The notes under the pieces are model-generated. The model was given only the letters and a program-made list of their open reading frames with translations, did not search any database and was not told the DNA's origin. Shown here piece after piece: positions 1 through 12,400 of a DNA stretch of 64,000 bases; the first letter of the stretch is position 1, and the number at the start of each line of letters is the position of its first letter. The DNA is from Siderastrea siderea (Eukaryota; Cnidaria; Anthozoa; Scleractinia; Rhizangiidae). The DNA lies in the NCBI GenBank assembly GCA_964030785.1, contig OZ034971.1, positions 35,759,804 to 35,823,803 on the forward strand. The letters are read 5' to 3'. The position numbers and the translations under genes are program-made.

Positions 1-590
1 ATACGAACAAGAGTTCAACGCCTGCTCATGCCCAAAAATATACTTGTACTGCAGGCTCATCCTTCCACTATCTCTTTTTTAAGGGAGTCGTATTAATCCC
101 TCACCCTGCATCCCTTCCCTAAAAACGACTGCCCAGAACCACATATACTCTCTTAAAATGTTACCTCCATGAAAATGTTACCTCCATGGTCCTAAACCAT
201 GAGAACAAATAAAATCTATGACTGGAATGTGCTGTAAAAGTGCAGGTTTGGTTAGGAGTTGTTCATGCACTCCAGCTACACTGTTATGTGCGTCGTGCTA
301 AGTAGGCAGAAAATCTAGCAATGTTGATTAGAGTGGTCTCAAAAAATTGTATTAAATTAGTCTCTGAAGAAATTGATTGCCTTATCTATATATGCTTATT
401 TTCTCTAGATCGTTCACGCACGAGCAGATTTTATTCGGTTCATGGTTTGAAGTTCGAAATGCTTTTCGACCTTTAATCAATAGTCATGAATTTCTCGCTA
501 GTTAGTTCTAAAGCTGGCTAGCCAGGTCAATGGCTTATCAGTAGCCTGTTTGGCCATCGCTTAATTACTGTTTCCTTAGGGCTTTCCCAT
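1..590. other. Non-coding, nothing recognised
   Basis: AT-rich sequence with no convincing ORF. I see no repeat structure apart from short local duplications near position 170 (an ATGTTACCTCCATG motif repeated in tandem). Confidence 0.5.
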
Positions 591-1214
591 AGTAAGTAAG
601 TAAGTAAGTAAAACTTTATTTAAACACGGAAAATCATCAGTTAATCAAGCTTAATTAAGTAAATAACTAAAACTAATTACAACTGCTTTACATGATTGCC
701 GTGTGGGAATCCGATATATCAGCTATCTTCTTAATAATTTGCTTAAAATTATTAACAGATACAGCATTGTTTAGGCATTTGGGCAAGTTATTCCATAACA
801 TAGCCCCGCTGTAAGAGAAGCTTCGTTTCAAATAGTTTGTGTTTGGTTTGGGTAGCGTCAGCTTTTCCTCAGAGTCTCTCAAGTTATAAACAGAGTGACG
901 CTGAGAAAAAAGACTTTGAAGATAATCTGGGGCAAGTCCATTCATAGTTTTAAACATCATCAAGGCTTTCTGTTTCTTTCGTCGAAGAAATAGCCTCTCC
1001 CAGTCGAGGGTGGACAAAAGGTGATTTGAGCTTGTACCAAAGGGTGATTTAGTAATAACTCTGGCTGCACGATTCTGTAATTTTTGGAGCTTTTCACTCA
1101 AGTAACCACTCAAACAGTCCCAGACAGGGCTGCAGTAATCAAAATGTGGTATAATAAAAGCGTTATAAATTTGAATTGCAGTTTCTTTCGATATAAAGGG
1201 CCGCACTCGTTTAA

Positions 1215-2268
1215 GGTGTTTCGATACAGTTTTTTTGGGACCATACCTCACTTTTAAAATCGGCTGTTAGACAGTCTTTATCTTGTTGGATCAACGTGAA
1301 ATTTGCAGTACTTTTTGGTTTTGGATTGAACCTTAGCGTGATTTACATTTTGTGAAAATCGATATTTCCTTGACAACGATAAACAAAAATCCTTGAAAAC
1401 ACTAAAATTGAAATTTTCCTCGATCCAGATTTCACTTTGAAAAGTAAATACCAACATCTTAAACTGTGGTGTATGGCAAACAAAATATACAAGAACCAAA
1501 AAATTCTGTATGTTTGTTTTGAAATAAATCGCAAAACATTTTCAACCTTAGTTTTTGCATTGTAATAGTAAATGCACCGAAAAATAATCAGTGCTTTGAT
1601 GAAATGGCTAGAAAATACTTTCAAAATGTGTCTTTTACTCACTATTTTACGCCTAGAAAGTTTTGTTGAAACTGGTGTTCGCAATCTCGAGAACGAATTG
1701 TTTTTCTAAGATCATTCGCGTAATAATTTTGTGGTAATTTTTGAATTTGAGCGCTTTTGCAAAAATCTTAAGAACGGCTCGATGGATTTTTTTAAAACAT
1801 TAAACACGCGTGCTTGACGATGTGACCAATTTTAGTATCGAGTCTTATTAACATTGATTCACTGGAACACTTTTAGATTTAACGTTAAAGAGGACGTATG
1901 AACCGACGCAAAAGCTTGCGTTACAAATTCACAGTTGGCAAGTAAATGCTAATATATTCAAAGTAGTGCGTAATTCATTGCTTTGTGATTTTTATCTGGT
2001 TTCTTTGTTCTTTGTTGCACTGTAGATTACAACGAAACGATTTCAAAGTGAAATCTGGATCGCGTAAAATTTCAATTTTAGTGTTTTCGAGGATTTTTGT
2101 TTATCGTTGTCATGGAAATATCGATTTTCACAAAATGTAAACCACGCTAAAGCTCAATCCAAAACCAACAAGTATTGCAAATTTCACTTTGACCTGACAA
2201 GGAGAAGACTGTCTAAGAGCCGATTCAAAAAGTTAGGTATGGTCCCAAAAAAACTGTATCGAAACACC
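1215..2268. mobile_element. TTAA-type non-autonomous DNA transposon (MITE) with long inverted repeats
   Basis: Arms of roughly 230 bp at 1215-1450 and 2035-2268 are inverted copies; both ends begin GGTGTTTCGATACAG. The element is flanked on each side by TTAA (1211-1214 and 2269-2272). TTAA target duplications are typical of piggyBac and Kolobok elements. Setting aside the 1,054-bp element and one TTAA leaves the reverse transcriptase frame continuous, which fixes the boundaries. The ORFs inside it are shadows of the arms and no transposase is present. Confidence 0.85.
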
Positions 2269-2576
2269 TTAAGGGCACCTGTAGCCGAAGAGACTTTCTT
2301 GCAAATCTCTTCAACGTGTTTACACCAAGAGAGATGAGCATCAATGATAAGACCCAAAGATTTAGTATGATCAACTCTCTGGATAATTTGGTCATCAATT
2401 CTGATTTCTACGCCGTCACATTGAACGGGTAGTCTCTGCCTTGATCCAGTAATCATTAACTCTGTTTTGGCAACATTGAAACTGAGCTTGTTAGCTTTCA
2501 GCCAACAACTAAGGTTATTTAATTCAGGGGCTAAAGCCAGCTTAAGCTCTGTTAACGTCTTAACAGATAACGTAAT

Positions 2577-3059
2577 GCATCAGTAAATTCCAGCGGTGCC
2601 CATCCCCCCCGGGCATTAGTGGGGCATTTTTCCTCATTGTCCGTCCCGGGGGCCGGGCATAAGTCTACCCCGGGGCATTTGACAGTCTTGTGATTTTCAC
2701 GTTACAGTACTGTCACTTCCTTCCAGTGATAAGTTTATCGGGCAAGGACGATAAATTTGTGATTAGCTTTGTCTAAACAGGACAAAATAAGACGGTAGAT
2801 CCACAGAACTAATGATCACTGAAGCAATACACAGAAATAAGACTTATTTCAGACTTAGTTTGCCTGATTTAGCTTTGATTAGAATGGAGATAAGCTCGAA
2901 CCCTAAGAAATCAACTTATATTTTTACCTGTACCGCGGGGCATTTGAACAGCTTGTTTGTCCCCGCCGTGGGGCATTTGCCGGTTTGTTTTCAAAAAATG
3001 CTAATGCCCCGGGGGTCGGCCCGGGAGGGGGGATGGGCACTGCTGGAAATGACTGATGC
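2577..3059. mobile_element. GC-capped MITE inserted in the reverse transcriptase gene
   Basis: Terminal inverted repeats run from GCATCAGTAAATTCCAGC (2577) and its near-complement ending at 3059. They continue into a C-run followed by repeated GGGGCATT motifs on both sides. About 480 bp long. It lies just after the codons of the catalytic FADD box. The frame resumes on the other side, but no clear target-site duplication could be defined. Confidence 0.7.
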
Positions 3060-3690
3060 TTACGATTGGTATCATCGGCAAACATTCTTGGTACAGCGTT
3101 CTGCAGGGAGTTCGGGAGATCGTTAATGTAAATTAAAAATAGCAAAGGACCCAATATGCTGCCGTGAGGCACGCCGCAGCTGAGGGTACGAACAGTTGAT
3201 AGTTTGCCGTTGACACTGCATCTTTGGGTTCGGCCACTTAAGTAGGATGAGAACCACTTTATAGCTGCCTGATCGACACCCAGGTATGACATCGTACGCA
3301 AGATAATCTCATGATCAATGGTGTCGAATGCCTTAGTAAGGTCAATAAAAACAACGCCATTTAGAAGGCCATTGTCGATGTTTACTGACCAAGCATCTGT
3401 TGCCTCAAGCAAAGCCGTGAGCGTACTATGTAGGGAAGGGAACCCGGATTGGCAACCTAATAACAATTTATTGTCATCTAGATAATGGTAAAGTTGATTG
3501 TAAACAATTTTTCCAAGACTTTCGAAACTACTGGGATTACAGATATTGGCCTATAATTGTTAGGATCCGATTTTAAGCCCTTTTTGAAAAGTGGAGTTAC
3601 TTTGGCCGCTTTCCAGTCATTTGGATATATCCCCGTGAGAATAGACTTTGAGAAAATGGAGGTAAGAGAAGGTGCGAGGAAAACGGTCCT

Positions 3691-5290
3691 GGGTAGTGAA
3701 GTGGCCTTCCTACCCAAGCTACCCTGGTTGAGCCAACATTTATAGTTTAATTTATAAATAAAACGCATCATTTTTATACGAAAGACCCACTTTTTAATTT
3801 TAGGAGCAGAAAACAATATGATGATTCTCTTGGTAGTTGACCCTCTTTCGAATATAACGTCATTCACTGCGCTTACATTTAAAAACGTTTCTATTAATTC
3901 TCACATAGAGAGGGCAACACGGAAACTAAGAACCACTGGAATTGCGCTGAAACTACCAAAATACACCACACGAACACTAAAAATAAATCAAGAAGGCAAG
4001 GTGAGGAATTTTTCTTGTATTGTTCTTTTTGTTTTAATTGGCAAACACGTTCACAACTTACGCTGTTCTGCAACCAAGATTATTATCAGTCGTGACACTC
4101 AAATTACAACGTAACACTAACGCTTATTATTAGGCGGCCGTCGTGCGCGCAGGCGCACGTCGTCGACTCATAAAATGGCCAGAACGTCATGCTTGCCCAC
4201 ATATAGGGCAAGAAAGTCATGCTAGCCCATATATAAGGCACTAATAACATTACAATCCTATATGAATATATACACCAACTGATTAACCACCTACTCACTT
4301 TCCTTCATTTGTACTCACTTTCCTTCATTTGTACTCACTTCCCTTCACTTGTACTCACTTGCCTTCACATTAGTGCCTTATATGTGGGCTAGCATGACGT
4401 TCTTTCCCATAAAATGGACGATTTTTGTTTTTCATTTTCGTCGTCGTCGTCGTCGTAAGTCACTTGACTTAGTCCTCTTGGGGTCGCACGGCCAACAGAC
4501 ACAACTGCACATCAGGCCTACTGAACGACAACGGCATTGCTGTTACAACAAGAGGCTGCGAGTAGGCACTCGTGCCGTTAAGATCCAAATGGAACCCTTG
4601 CCTGTTAAAGGCTGAAAAAATCAAAACAACTAGAACAGTGTTATCCACAACAATCGACTGCACATTTATCGGGGGAGTTATCACATACTTAAAATATTTT
4701 GACAGCAGCAATCAGCAACAGTTATAGAATTATAGAGAGCTTCCGTTCATCCACAGCCTAATGCTACCGAATTTAATGTCCTACAGCTCCAAGTTTTCTA
4801 CAGGCCTCATAGGCGTCTGTGGTTTAGATTTAAAAATTATCATGAGTATCATTAGAAAATATGAATTTAAAACGGAAGGGGTTTCTAATAAATAGACACT
4901 AAAGTAACAAGAAATCCAAAGGTTGAAGCAGTACTGCAGCCCTGAGAATTGATAAGGAAGAAGGCCATAGGGTTAGGAATTACTTAAAAGTAGATAAAAG
5001 GAGGGTACTGCTAAATGACTTGCAATTTTAAATGGTCATACGTAAGGATTAAAACCACCTGAAGCAACAGACTCTGAAACTGAGTACCACAAGACAGATA
5101 TGCCCGATATGCGATAGCTAACAGTATCAGTTGAAACTAGGGTTTCTTAACAGATTCAAACCCGAAAGATAAAACCACACTGTACAGCAAAATAAAAGCA
5201 CTGCTCATCAGATTTCATTCAGTTGAATAAGAGTCAGATTTTAGGATTTCTTCCAGAGACTCACAAGTCTGTGGAATCGCGTGCAGAATA
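3691..5290. other. Non-coding with a small inverted repeat and short tandem repeats
   Basis: No credible gene. At 4170-4235 and 4371-4410 there is an inverted repeat (motifs GCTAGCCCATATATAAGGCAC and its complement). It encloses about four copies of a ~19-bp tandem repeat built on TTGTACTCACTTTCCTTCA (4297-4366). A (TCG)n run lies at 4438-4456. This block looks like a small MITE with an internal minisatellite. The remainder up to 5290 shows nothing recognisable. Confidence 0.5.
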
Positions 5291-5292
5291 TA

Positions 5293-5433
5293 ACAACAGA
5301 GTTGATGTTCTTGGGCGTAAATATGTTTTTGGCCCAACTCAGGCTCATTTCAGCCCAAGCCGCAGGCGAGGGTAAAAATGAGCTCTGATAAGGGCCAAAA
5401 ATATATTTACGCCCAAGAACATCAACTCTGTTA
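5293..5433. repeat. Palindromic element, ~140 bp
   Basis: Arms AACAGAGTTGATGTTCTTGG at the left and its complement at the right enclose a centre with a GCCGCAGGCGAGG apex. It is one of several palindromes in the window that share this kind of GC-rich apex (see findings). Confidence 0.7.
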
Positions 5434-5805
5434 CTATTATAATCATTTCAGAGGGTATTGAGAAAAAAAATATATTAGCAGCATAGTGAGTGATGAGTTG
5501 ACTAAACCGAAATGGCGTTCAATGTTATTGCAAATGTTTACAAAACAAACACTTCAAAATACAACCAAAAATATTTTAAAAAATAGTTTCTGCTCAAAAT
5601 GTTTGAAAGGAAAATGATGCAAACCTCAGTAGAACCAGCAGAAAATATAAAATCATTAAGCAGTGTTGATGTTAATTGTACAGTGTATGAATTGGCAGTT
5701 TGGCATAATTGCCTGAACGGACGAGCGAGTTTCGCTCGTCGACGACAAGCAGACATTAACTTTTCCGCTTTGCATGGAGCTACTACAGGCATTATTTTCA
5801 CTTAC

Positions 5806-5877
5806 AGCTTCTTCGAGATTGTTTAAGGCTTCTTCATCCAACTGGGAAGGCTGAGAATTTGGTTGTTCATCGGCCAT
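5806..5877 (-). CDS. Possible first coding exon, unknown protein
   Basis: An ATG after an A-rich leader opens a 24-codon acidic, Q/E-rich stretch beginning MADEQPNSQPSQLDEEA. It ends exactly at a consensus splice donor (GTAAGT on the minus strand at 5805 downwards), phase 0. No downstream exon could be recognised on the minus strand in this window. It may be the start of a transposon-encoded or host gene whose remainder is lost; I do not recognise the family. Confidence 0.3.
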
Positions 5878-6131
5878 TTTTTTTTTGACACAAACACAAG
5901 AGCTCCAAAGAAGCGAGTAAAGTAAACAGAACTGACAGAGAAAACAGCGAACATTTGAATGGTTACCAGTTTTCTGATTGGTAGGTAGCTAATTTTTCGC
6001 GCTTCTGATTGGTGATCTAAGGGGGCTAAAATATATGTATTTTATATTTTCTGTTTGCAACGTGCGCGAGCTTTTATTTAAATACGCGAGATATACAACG
6101 GACTTTTTAACGGTGGAATAGTTTTGTCCCC

Positions 6132-6175
6132 CTGAAGAAGGCAGCATTGCCGAAACGTCGGGAAAAGGATTTTGA
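6132..6175 (+). ncRNA. Hammerhead-ribozyme-like core motif (possibly from a Penelope-like element)
   Basis: CTGAAGA (6132-6138) matches the CUGANGA core. It is followed by a short stem (GGCA 6140-6143 pairing with TGCC 6148-6151), then GAAA (6152-6155) and CGTC. These are the conserved hammerhead boxes in the right order for a type I fold. The 3' strand of stem III with a GUH cleavage triplet is not obvious: GAC is followed by TAC. This copy may therefore be degenerate. Such motifs are known in Penelope-like retroelements and retrozymes. Confidence 0.4.
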
Positions 6176-6325
6176 CTACAGCGTAGTATTTACCTATTTT
6201 GTCATTCGTACATAAAATATATTTTAGCCCGCTGCTTTTCCCATTTTAGCCAGCAAAATACGCCACAATGCCCAATGAAATGATAATAATAATAATTTAT
6301 CGAACCTTGTGTGAAATAACCACTT

Positions 6326-6400
6326 GTCCAGTTCTGGCCCCTCTCTCTTTGTCACGCAACGCCGGGAGAGAGGGTCCAGTGACAATTGTTTGCGCATGCC
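6326..6400 (+). repeat. Left terminal inverted repeat of the 13-kb transposon
   Basis: Identical over 75 bp to the complement of 19269-19343. It contains its own short palindromes: CCAG/CTGG at the tip, and a perfect 9-bp stem (CCCTCTCTC with GAGAGAGGG) around a 17-bp loop. These could be transposase-binding structure. Confidence 0.9.
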
Positions 6401-6498
6401 CCAAATAAACCAATCACAGTAGACATGTTACGCGCCAAATTCTAAACAAAACTGGCGCGAAAGAAAGCGGTGAAAATAGTTACGACAACTGAGCAAAA

Positions 6499-9400
6499 AT
6501 GGCGACATTGGCGAGCACAGAGTCAACTCCAAAGAAAGTTAGCAAAGCAAACACAGAGGGATGTAAAATTTGTGGAACTGTTACTCTCGCAAATGCAAGA
6601 GTAATTATTTCAAATTCAAACGGGAAATCGAAAATTGGACAGGATTTTCAAGCGTACTGTAGTATCGATGTGGGCGCGGAGAAAGGAGTGACTGCGTATT
6701 GTTGCCGTGGCTGTAAATTGAAACTAGAAACCATAGTTAAGAAAATTATCGACATGAGGGAAAGTTTCATTAACACCAACAAGGAAAAGACTAAACGTCT
6801 TCGTTTGCCAACGGGCGAGTCTCCTCAGCCGAAAAAGACTTGTGTTCAAGGCCAAAGGGAGACAGTGGTCAAACGCGGCTTGACGTTTTCAAATTCAGAG
6901 AAAGAGAATTCATCGCACAACGACGTTGCTCCTGTCGAGAAAGAAAAAACGGACAAGGCCGGCATTCCATCCAATCCAAGAACAAACAACCAGTTACATG
7001 GAATGGGAGAGGATAATACTGACAATATCATAAGAAGCTACCCCGTTTATCGTTCAATAAATGAACGATTCGGTCAGCTGTCGCAGCCACTTCCTCATCG
7101 ACAATTGTTTCCTTTTTATCGAGTCTTTCAGCCACCTCTTCTACCCTTACCTACTCAATTTATGAATCTTCGCCCCCAGCCAGTCGTGAAACGTTTGTCT
7201 GTACTAACTGAGTACACGACAGGATTCACAGAAACAAAAGAAATAGCTGCGTCTCGACAAAGTATTGCTTTGACACTTGCGAAGGGATCAGATGAAGATG
7301 TTGCCAAAGTAGTCATGGGAAACGATGCTGTCAAAAGATCTTGCATCGCAAATATTTTGAATGAACTGAGTGATCAATGCTCTGAATTGTGCCGCCTAAA
7401 CAATTCTTCGATGCTGAGATCAAAAACTGTTCGTGACATTGTGAGTTTCAAATTTGGCGATTTTGTAAACAAAGAGTTAAAAGAACGCGCAAGCCTTCTG
7501 TATCAGTTTTTGTTCACCGTGGCTTGTTCTAAGGCCAGTTCAAGGAATACAGTCAAGACACCAGAGAAAAAGATCCTGGCAATGGCAATGGCTGCTGGAA
7601 TTCTCCTTAAAGCCCGAAACAAAGATATGTGTATGGTTCAAGTGGTAACATCTTTACTACTTCACAGTGGTGGCTTGTCTGAAATGGTGGGTAACAAGCT
7701 TAACATATACATGTTGTGGTTCAATTTTTATTTTCCTTTGTTTGTGTGTATGGTAATTTATGATAGTGAGTTAAAAACAAAGGAAAATAAAATCTGAACC
7801 AAGGATAAAATTGAACCGCAACATACACACATACATCTTTATTGCCCCGCAGGGATTTTGCCAATAAATACGTTCAGAAAAATTCTTAACAGCGGGGGCA
7901 GCTGTAGTGTCAACTATTACTAGTTTGGTAATACAATTGCTATTGTGGACCTGCAATATCAAATAACGATACAAATGTTAAAAGTATGTTAAAAATTATA
8001 GAATCAGCATACAAGAATGATTTCTGACAAATTTGTCATAAAGTTGGGGACAGAAGTAGATGGCCTTATAGGGAGGTAGCTGAAGGTTTACACGAGAGTG
8101 TATCCTGCAGGACAAACGTAAGTAGCCGTCGTGGAAAGGTGGCCGTTAGTAGAGGTTTAACTGTACTTTGTTAAACCATATTACATTTGCCCTTGCAGGG
8201 ATTTGCCAGATTGAACAAGTTAGAAGTTTGCTTGTCTCATACTTCAACCATAAGATATCATAGCCTCATGGCAGAAGACTTTGATGCGGATGTTAAGAAG
8301 TGGATTGAGAGTCCTCAAGACAAACATCTTGTTAAAATAGTTGGTGACAATATCGACACTAGTATAAAGAGGAGGGACCAAAGGAAAGACAACCCCAACA
8401 CAGATTTTCATTGGTGAGTCCTTTGTTTCTTAACACTTCATATTAAAAAAATGCAAATAACAACAACATATGAGAATCATTACTGTACAAACTGATAGGT
8501 AATTTGCTATCAATATAATATTACTATTAAAAAAATAATTTTCCAAAATATTAATATTACTTTATATCAATGTGTATAATTTTTTGTGAGTTAGAGAAAG
8601 GCTTGTACATAGATGAGTAAAATAGTGTGAGAAACAATGATGTTTTAAAATGTTGTTCTTTGGCAATCTTGCAGGTTTCTTAGCATGGCATTCAAAGGAA
8701 GAATTTCCTTTGCCAACTTACCAAATGAAAGACCTACCCATGACATACAAAGATTCCCACTGACAGAGTTCTTGCTCTCACCTGCAGAGGTTCTCGTGCT
8801 TAAACAGCATTATAGCATACTATTACTCAGAGTGTTGTGCAGCAACATTTCATTTCTCAAGCCTTTTAGGAAATTTGTCCCTAATCACATTCTCCATGAA
8901 TATTCTGTTGAAATGAACCAGAAGTCAGAGGAGCGCTCTCTTGGATTAATCTTTGAAAATGAAAACACTACAGATAGCATGGCTAAAATTCTTGAAAGTC
9001 TCCATGGGTATGTACCAGATGGTGTTGCCAAGGTAGTATTTGGTGGAGATCAGCTAACTTGTGAGAGAGCAACAGGAGTCCAAAGGTTGAGACAAACAGG
9101 AAGAACAAAGTCTGAGAGGTTAGATGGATTCCTACCAACAGCAGAGAGTTGGCATGCTAAAATGTGCTTGATGACGGTGAGCAGAATGTTTATTATTCAA
9201 TGCATATAAGAGAAACCCTTTCAAGGAACTAGTTTGATGAAGTTCAGTCCCCTCCTATACCTTAACCCTCTAACCCCAAACATACTCTCTGACTCTTATT
9301 CTTTCCCTTGTAAAAATGGTACCGGGATCTTGGCGGGATCTTGCCAAGATCCCGCCGAGATTTTGGCCGCCGGGATTCCCGGTTCCCGCCGGGATTCTTG

Positions 9401-12400
9401 CCGGGATTCTTGGCGGGAGGCGGGATTCCCGGCGGCCAAAATCTCGGCGGGATCCCGGCGGGAATCTTGCCGGGATTCTTGGCGGGAGGCGGGATTCCCG
9501 GCGGCCAAAATCTCGGCGGGATCCCGGCGGTAATCTTGCCGGGATTCTTGGCGGGAGGCGGGATTCCCAGCGGCCAAAATCTCGGCGGGATCCCGGCGGG
9601 AGTCTTGCCGGGATTCTTGGCGGGTAACCGGATATCTCGGTGGGAGTGTTGCCGGGATTCGCGGCGGGAAACAAAACCCCTTGCGGTCAAAATTCTTGCT
9701 GAGATCCGGTCGGAAAGCGAAATTCCCGTCAGCCAAAATCTCCGGGGGTCCTGTGTGGAATCTTGCCAGGATTGGCGATGAGAACGTAATTAACATTAAT
9801 CAAACTACCAGACGCTGACAAAACTATGTCCTATATTGCAGTCCCAAGTATTGTTGACATGATTGTTATCAGCCTTGCACGTGTTTCTTAATTGAATTAT
9901 CCATAATGTGGTACTATTTCCATGTGACAATTACGAGAAGACAAAGAATAGTTCACGTGCATGTGTTGTTACTTTAGCGCGCCGAATTTAACGTTTTTGG
10001 TTAATTTCCACGTTCCCCATGAAAGCCTCGTGGTGCCAGGAGCGTTGCTGGTGGAAAAAGGCAAGTGTCTTCTTTATTTGCTGTGAAATCCGTAGCATCT
10101 GCAGGAGAATAAACCAACGAACAGGAAGAGTTTGATGGTGTTTTGTTTTGTGTTTGTTCGCACTTGCATTTTGTACGCTTACATGTAAACGATATGTGTT
10201 CGCGGTTCAGAGAGATCGATTTATTTGTAGTCAAGACAAAGCATGGAATAGTGGCCGTGCAGAAACTCGGGTTTGTTCATGATCATCTAAGAAGAGAACA
10301 GTGTGCTGGACGAGAATTGTCAGTGGAAATTTAAATGCTGAGTGAAAGAAACGTGTGAAATCTGAAGTATCTGGCAACGCAGTTTTGCGAAGCACGTTTT
10401 ACAATTGTCATCAAAGGAACAAAGATTGCTTAGTACTCCAAAGCATTCAGAATTTCACGGAACCGCCCCATTGGAGGAGACAGGTGGAAAGGCTTAGGTT
10501 TATAACATGCACACCGTTTCAGATTCTAGGTTAATCTACATCGTCATTTCAATATTACTCTTTCTTTAATAAACGTAAGTGTATTAAATTTTGTTAACGC
10601 GTTCTGCCTGAACATACGTGCAGGGTTTGTAATTGGGCGAAGCTTATGCAAACACAAATTAAATCGCTAAATACTAGCAAAGGTGGGGAATTTGTGGAAA
10701 ACAACTGCGCCGCTTGCATTGCGCTTCAACTTGTTTATAAATGTAAACATGAAATATGACCATGTAGGTATGAACAGGGATGACCATCTGTTTTTGTATA
10801 ACCCAAAGAATCCAATAAATTGTATCTAGTAAATAATACCGTTATTTTCCTTTGTCTTTGTGCTTTATTTTGGATAGTTCAACTGAAAACAGAATGTGCG
10901 AGGGCCTTTTAAATGAAAACTATGTGCATCTAATTAGACTGTCTCAATTTGTTAATTGGAATTTATTTTGCGTAGTTCTTCCTCAACTATTCGCCTTGGG
11001 AAAGAATACAAAGGGAGAACACGTTATAGAGAATAAAAAGGTGAAACCGACAACACCGAACAAAGAAAAATAGAATTCAAGGGATTACTGAACAAACTAT
11101 ACTTCCCGGTAACTTGAAGCCTCAGTTAAACGAAGCTCCCGCCAACTTTATAACTCGAGGTGAACGCTTTTTTCTCTTCACAACATTTCCTTCAGAATTT
11201 TGCCTTCGGTAACTCAAACCTTCAAATAACTCGAACCTTTTTTATTTTCCTTAAAGGTTCGAGTAAAGAAACTGAACAAGGAAAATGACAATGTAAAAAT
11301 AAAGTGTTTGTTTTGTGGCGTCTTCAAGTCTTGCAGAAATTGGCTGCTCGGTAAACTGTGGTCACGTAAGTCACGATTATTTTGTCATGTAGTGCAAAGC
11401 TCGTGAAATTGTCGATCGCAAATTATTTATATATTGTTGCTGTTGTTTTGCATCTAAAACTGTTTAACAAGGAACCATTTTCAGTATAAGATTCTGCAAC
11501 TTGCCGCAAATTCTGAAATTTGTCAGACGTGTCACCTGGCTGTTCTGTTCGCTATCGGGCTAAATTGTGTCAAGTTTACGCAAATCTGGAGAAGACGGCG
11601 AAAATTAAGCTTACTTTTGAACTCACAAAATGAATGCTTTAGTAATGTCTAAGAGCAAATTAGTTACCGGTAAGTAAGTTTATTTATACCATCCTCACAC
11701 ATTTTTATAGGTAAGTCAAGCATTTTGTCAGTGTGGATTTTTTGTCACAAAGGAGCCTCTCTGTGAAAGACCCGCCAATGGTCAGTTTACTTGACTGAAA
11801 TCAACTTCACCAATTAAAATAAATTAAAGGTTAACAGTGGACGACATATAAAAGGGTTCTTTCAGCGAAAAAAAAAGACAACGAGCAGCAGTACACGCTG
11901 AGGCTTTTGAGTGAAATATAAAAGTGAAACTCACTGACCTTTTTCTCACATGTTGGATGCTCGTAGCGACCATACTCGTCGAAGGAAAGAAACCCAGTTA
12001 GCGGCTTCCATCGCGGCAAATTAGTAAGCTGAAGAGACTATAGACGTCCTTTGAAAATTTTTGAAAGCATTTAACTCGAGTGTTTATTCCTCAAATGTAG
12101 CTTTGTCCACAATATCTTCTCATCCTTTGTTTAAGTTCATTCTCAGTACACTTTAGTGTGGATTGTTTTGCTGGGTTTAGCATGCCGGCCGTTCTCTCGT
12201 TGACAACAGTTTCTTGAATTTCTTTCAAAACGTTCTCTTGCTTCAAACTTGACAGAACCATGTTGTTTTCGGTAAAAATAATAAGTTAAACGTTTCAATT
12301 TTCCCCTGTACATACAACAAAAAGAAGCCATTTTCAACTTGTTTTGTGGAAAAGTTCTCGCACTTTTTGGGTTACGCGAGCACCGCTCGCCGATGGCGTG

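Larger units (their letters stand above)
591..3690 (-). mobile_element. 5'-truncated non-LTR (LINE, CR1/L2/jockey-like) retrotransposon carrying two nested insertions
   Basis: Read on the minus strand, this is the 3' two thirds of a LINE: reverse transcriptase core, the downstream thumb and C-terminal region, a short 3' UTR, and a terminal tetranucleotide run at 591-611 (AGTA repeats on the plus strand). Elements of the CR1/L2 type commonly end in such microsatellites rather than poly(A). Homology starts near 3690, where the reverse transcriptase core begins abruptly, so the 5' part (ORF1, endonuclease) is missing. The body is split by an inserted element at 1215-2268 and another at 2577-3059. 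Clade assignment is by motif style only. Confidence 0.85.
688..3690 (-). pseudogene. Reverse transcriptase of a LINE, broken by one frameshift and two insertions
   Basis: Translation pieces in order on the minus strand are 3510-3690, 3060-3510, 2273-2576 and 688-1210. The first has the RT entry motifs PNDWKAAKVTPLFKKG and NYRPISV. The second has the palm with FIDLTKAFDTIDH, GVPHGSILGPLLFLIYIND and the catalytic FADD box (about 3072-3083). The third continues with CWLKANKLSFNVAKTE. The last has the C-terminal region ending MLWNNLPKCLN. A single-base loss in an A-run near 3510 shifts the frame between the first two pieces. With the inserted DNA set aside, the flanking frames line up at both insertions, so those insertions came after the LINE did. 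The product would copy LINE RNA at the target site, but this copy is dead. Confidence 0.88.

Noticed and set aside
7155..7346. Minus-strand ORFs inside transposase exon 1
   Set aside because: Shadow frames of a real exon with clear protein signature on plus.
9234..9796. Six overlapping long ORFs on both strands rich in PGILAG/RRDS repeats
   Set aside because: They arise from a 69-bp minisatellite whose period is divisible by three, so all frames stay open. No start context, domain or splice link.
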